Origin: an uncultured Rhodospirillales bacterium
GTDB taxonomy: Bacteria; Pseudomonadota; Alphaproteobacteria; Rhodospirillales; Casp-alpha2
Direction of reading: 5' to 3'
NCBI GenBank assembly: GCA_938074585.1
Contig: CALJEW010000079.1
Coordinates: forward strand, 1-8,141
DNA: 8,141 bases
Shown: positions 7,214 to 8,141 of the stretch, one piece after another
Numbering within the stretch: the first letter of the stretch is position 1
Layout: the number at the start of each line of letters is the position of its first letter
Program-made: the position numbers and the translations under genes
Notes under the pieces: model-generated
Databases searched by the model: none
What the model was told of the DNA's origin: nothing
What the model saw: the letters and a program-made list of their open reading frames with translations, nothing else

Positions 7214-7362
7214 GCCGTTTTTGAATCCCTTTGTCGACCATTGTGTGAGCTAATTAGAGATATTTTTTGCTACAGGAAACCATATTCATTTGATGCGAAC
7301 CAATGGGTGACTTCAGACAATTGCCTCTCGTTTCAGTGCTGCTGAGAAGCACCTATATTAAG

Positions 7363-7375
7363 AATGCTTAATTAG
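7363..7375. repeat. Left arm of a 13-base inverted repeat
   Basis: AATGCTTAATTAG here is the exact reverse complement of 7926-7938. The two arms are about 550 bases apart and enclose the degenerate region. They could be remains of a small mobile element's ends or a chance match in AT-rich DNA. Confidence 0.35.
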
Positions 7376-7426
7376 TTGCATCAGTGATATGGGGTATTAT
7401 TCCCTTATTGATATCAGTTTATTCAG

Positions 7427-7543
7427 CTAGTTGGTAAAAAGTAGTCCTAGTAACACTTCCGCTATCAGGCGCGCTAAATATGGTTTTTCTTTTACACGCC
7501 AAAGGTTAAACGTTGGTTTAGCAAGCACTCTTCCATTAGTCAT
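7427..7543 (-). CDS. Possible small or remnant reading frame, unrecognised
   Basis: A 38-codon frame runs from ATG 7543 to TAG 7429-7427. The same frame is open without an ATG back to about 7633, giving 68 codons in all. The sequence (for example VLAKPTFNLWRVKEKPY and then LARLIAEVLLGLLFTN) reads like protein rather than random AT-rich translation, with a basic middle and a hydrophobic helical end. There is no clear ribosome binding site before the ATG. It may be the 3' end of a decayed gene. I do not recognise it, and it may be chance. Confidence 0.25.
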   Translation of the reverse strand: MTNGRVLAKPTFNLWRVKEKPYLARLIAEVLLGLLFTN

Positions 7544-7767
7544 ACGGCCTACTAGCTTATCAACACTTGACTTAAAACCCTCTACATTTGATAAGTGCAA
7601 ACTGAGAAAAAGGTATTTATATTTGGAGAAAATCTAAGGTAAGGCATCCATGATTTATGTATTTGTTAAGTGCTGAAAAACTTACCTAACAAAAAAGACT
7701 TCAGCAGCTGGAAGCTCACCCATAGTAAGATCAAGAGCCCTAAAATCCACTTTAAACGTTTTATACT
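7544..7767. other. Degenerate, AT-rich stretch without an intact gene
   Basis: No full gene is seen on either strand. On the minus strand two protein-like fragments are visible: the 5' extension of the small frame ending at 7427, and a 42-codon frame (7810-7682) containing VKYKTFKVDFRALDLTMGEL, which overlaps the tail of the interrupted gene to the right. This pattern suggests gene decay. Confidence 0.4.
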
Positions 7768-8130
7768 TTACTCTTTCGTGAAATTGATCAGCTGTTCTAC
7801 AATATCGCATGCAATGTAATTAAGACAATGATCACTTAATTTTGAATCGACACAAAAACCATCGTAACTAAGATCAATTACCGTAGGTTTTTCTTTAAAT
7901 GATGAAAGAAATTGTTTAACGGGCTCTAATTAAGCATTAACAATCGTAGAATTATGTGAACCCGAACCTAAAAAAATAGTTGAGATTGGTCCATGATGAC
8001 AGCAAAGTTCGGTTGATTTATAAATAGGTAAGCAGAAACTCCACATAGCGAATTGATCAACATCAATTCTAGCAGACGAAAAATACCTGATGCCACTTCC
8101 ACCCATCAACTCCACTTCAATTTTATCCAT
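7768..8130 (-). pseudogene. Unrecognised gene interrupted by one in-frame TAA
   Basis: On the minus strand ATG 8130 opens a 66-residue frame (MDKIEVELMGGSGIRYFSSA at the start, FLGSGSHNSTIVNA at the end) that stops at TAA 7932-7930. The same frame then continues for another 53 clean codons (LEPVKQFLSSFKEKPTVIDL and onward, ending DIVEQLINFTKE) to TAA 7770-7768. Both halves look coding and fit one compact alpha/beta protein of about 120 residues, so a single substitution such as GAA to TAA would explain the break. A frame-shifted continuation (7810-7682) looks protein-like too, so the original C-terminus may have been longer. Only 11 bases lie before the ATG and no ribosome binding site is visible in them. 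The frame has no stop up to the edge, so the true start could lie outside the window. No family is recognised. A sequencing error, or a genuine 66-residue protein with a chance continuation, cannot be excluded. Confidence 0.5.
7926..7938. repeat. Right arm of the 13-base inverted repeat
   Basis: CTAATTAAGCATT pairs with 7363-7375. The in-frame TAA that breaks the unrecognised gene (7932-7930 on the minus strand) lies inside this arm. Confidence 0.35.
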
Positions 8131-8141
8131 AGCTTTTTTGT

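Larger units (their letters stand above)
7150..7430. other. Non-coding leader and upstream region of the cytochrome cluster
   Basis: No reading frame of note is seen in these 281 bases on either strand. The part nearest the first gene holds the ribosome binding site, the direct repeat and the palindrome listed separately. Further out there is a weak hairpin (GTGCT, 7-base loop, AGCAC at 7336-7352) and one arm of the 13-base inverted repeat. The cluster promoter is expected here. No clear -35/-10 pair with normal spacing was found. Confidence 0.6.

Noticed and set aside
7240..7262. TGTGAGCTAATTAGAG on the plus strand as a possible CRP site
   Set aside because: Only the left half matches the TGTGA-n6-TCACA consensus. 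It would have suited the cyclic-nucleotide theme, but the sequence does not support it.
7336..7352. GTGCT-loop-AGCAC hairpin as a terminator
   Set aside because: A five-base stem with no following T run on either strand; too weak to call.
7406..7425. TGATATCA palindrome as an FNR or NarL-type site
   Set aside because: It lacks the TTGAT-n4-ATCAA spacing and no other half sites are near.
7431..7637. Plus-strand 68-codon frame starting with TTG
   Set aside because: No ribosome binding site, a weak start codon and no recognisable motif; the minus-strand frame opposite looks at least as protein-like.
7665..7690. GTTAGGT and ACTTAAC on the minus strand, resembling integron attC core sites
   Set aside because: They occur in the wrong order and too close together for an attC site, and no matching partner core was found nearby.

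Overview
The window is dominated by one minus-strand gene cluster (bases 1 to 7149) that encodes a membrane-spanning, multiheme electron-transfer system. To its right (7150 to 8141) lies an AT-richer stretch with regulatory DNA and gene remnants. The many c-type cytochromes with classical signal peptides, the strong Shine-Dalgarno sites and the tight gene packing suggest a respiratory Gram-negative bacterium. A gammaproteobacterium is the best guess, but this rests on general character rather than on a marker gene.

In transcription order (right to left) the cluster holds: (1) an exported tetraheme cytochrome resembling the cytochrome c554 family, 7149-6187, with a GTG start; (2) a cytoplasmic 554-residue fusion of cyclic-nucleotide-binding domains to a ferredoxin module with four [4Fe-4S] sites, 6146-4482; (3) a five-helix membrane protein with two H-x13-H pairs, the ligand pattern of a di-heme cytochrome b, 4481-3675; (4) a membrane-anchored decaheme protein with a nine-cysteine N-terminal domain and a roughly 330-residue heme-free helical segment, 3678-1360; (5) a second c554-like cytochrome with at least five hemes, 1353 to the left edge, where it is cut off. 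Genes 2-3, 3-4 and 4-5 are separated by 0, -4 and 6 bases, and genes 1-2 by 40 bases, so this is very probably one transcript with translational coupling.

The parts form a plausible wire across the inner membrane: cytoplasmic Fe-S clusters, two b hemes in the membrane, then periplasmic c hemes on the decaheme protein, with the tetraheme and pentaheme proteins as carriers or partners. Quinol oxidation by the cytochrome b is possible. The first cyclic-nucleotide-binding domain keeps a complete phosphate-binding cassette like that of protein kinase A regulatory subunits, so the electron path may be gated directly by cAMP or cGMP. I do not recognise the cluster as a named system. Architecturally it resembles the cytochrome bc (Cbc-type) quinol-oxidising complexes of metal reducers, with a cyclic-nucleotide sensor added. 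The terminal donor or acceptor cannot be read from this window.

The right side has a leader region with a 12-base direct repeat overlapping a possible -10 element, a poorly coding stretch, and an unrecognised minus-strand gene (8130-7768) interrupted by one in-frame TAA at 7930-7932. Part of it may also continue in a shifted frame. A 13-base inverted repeat (7363-7375 and 7926-7938) brackets the degenerate part.
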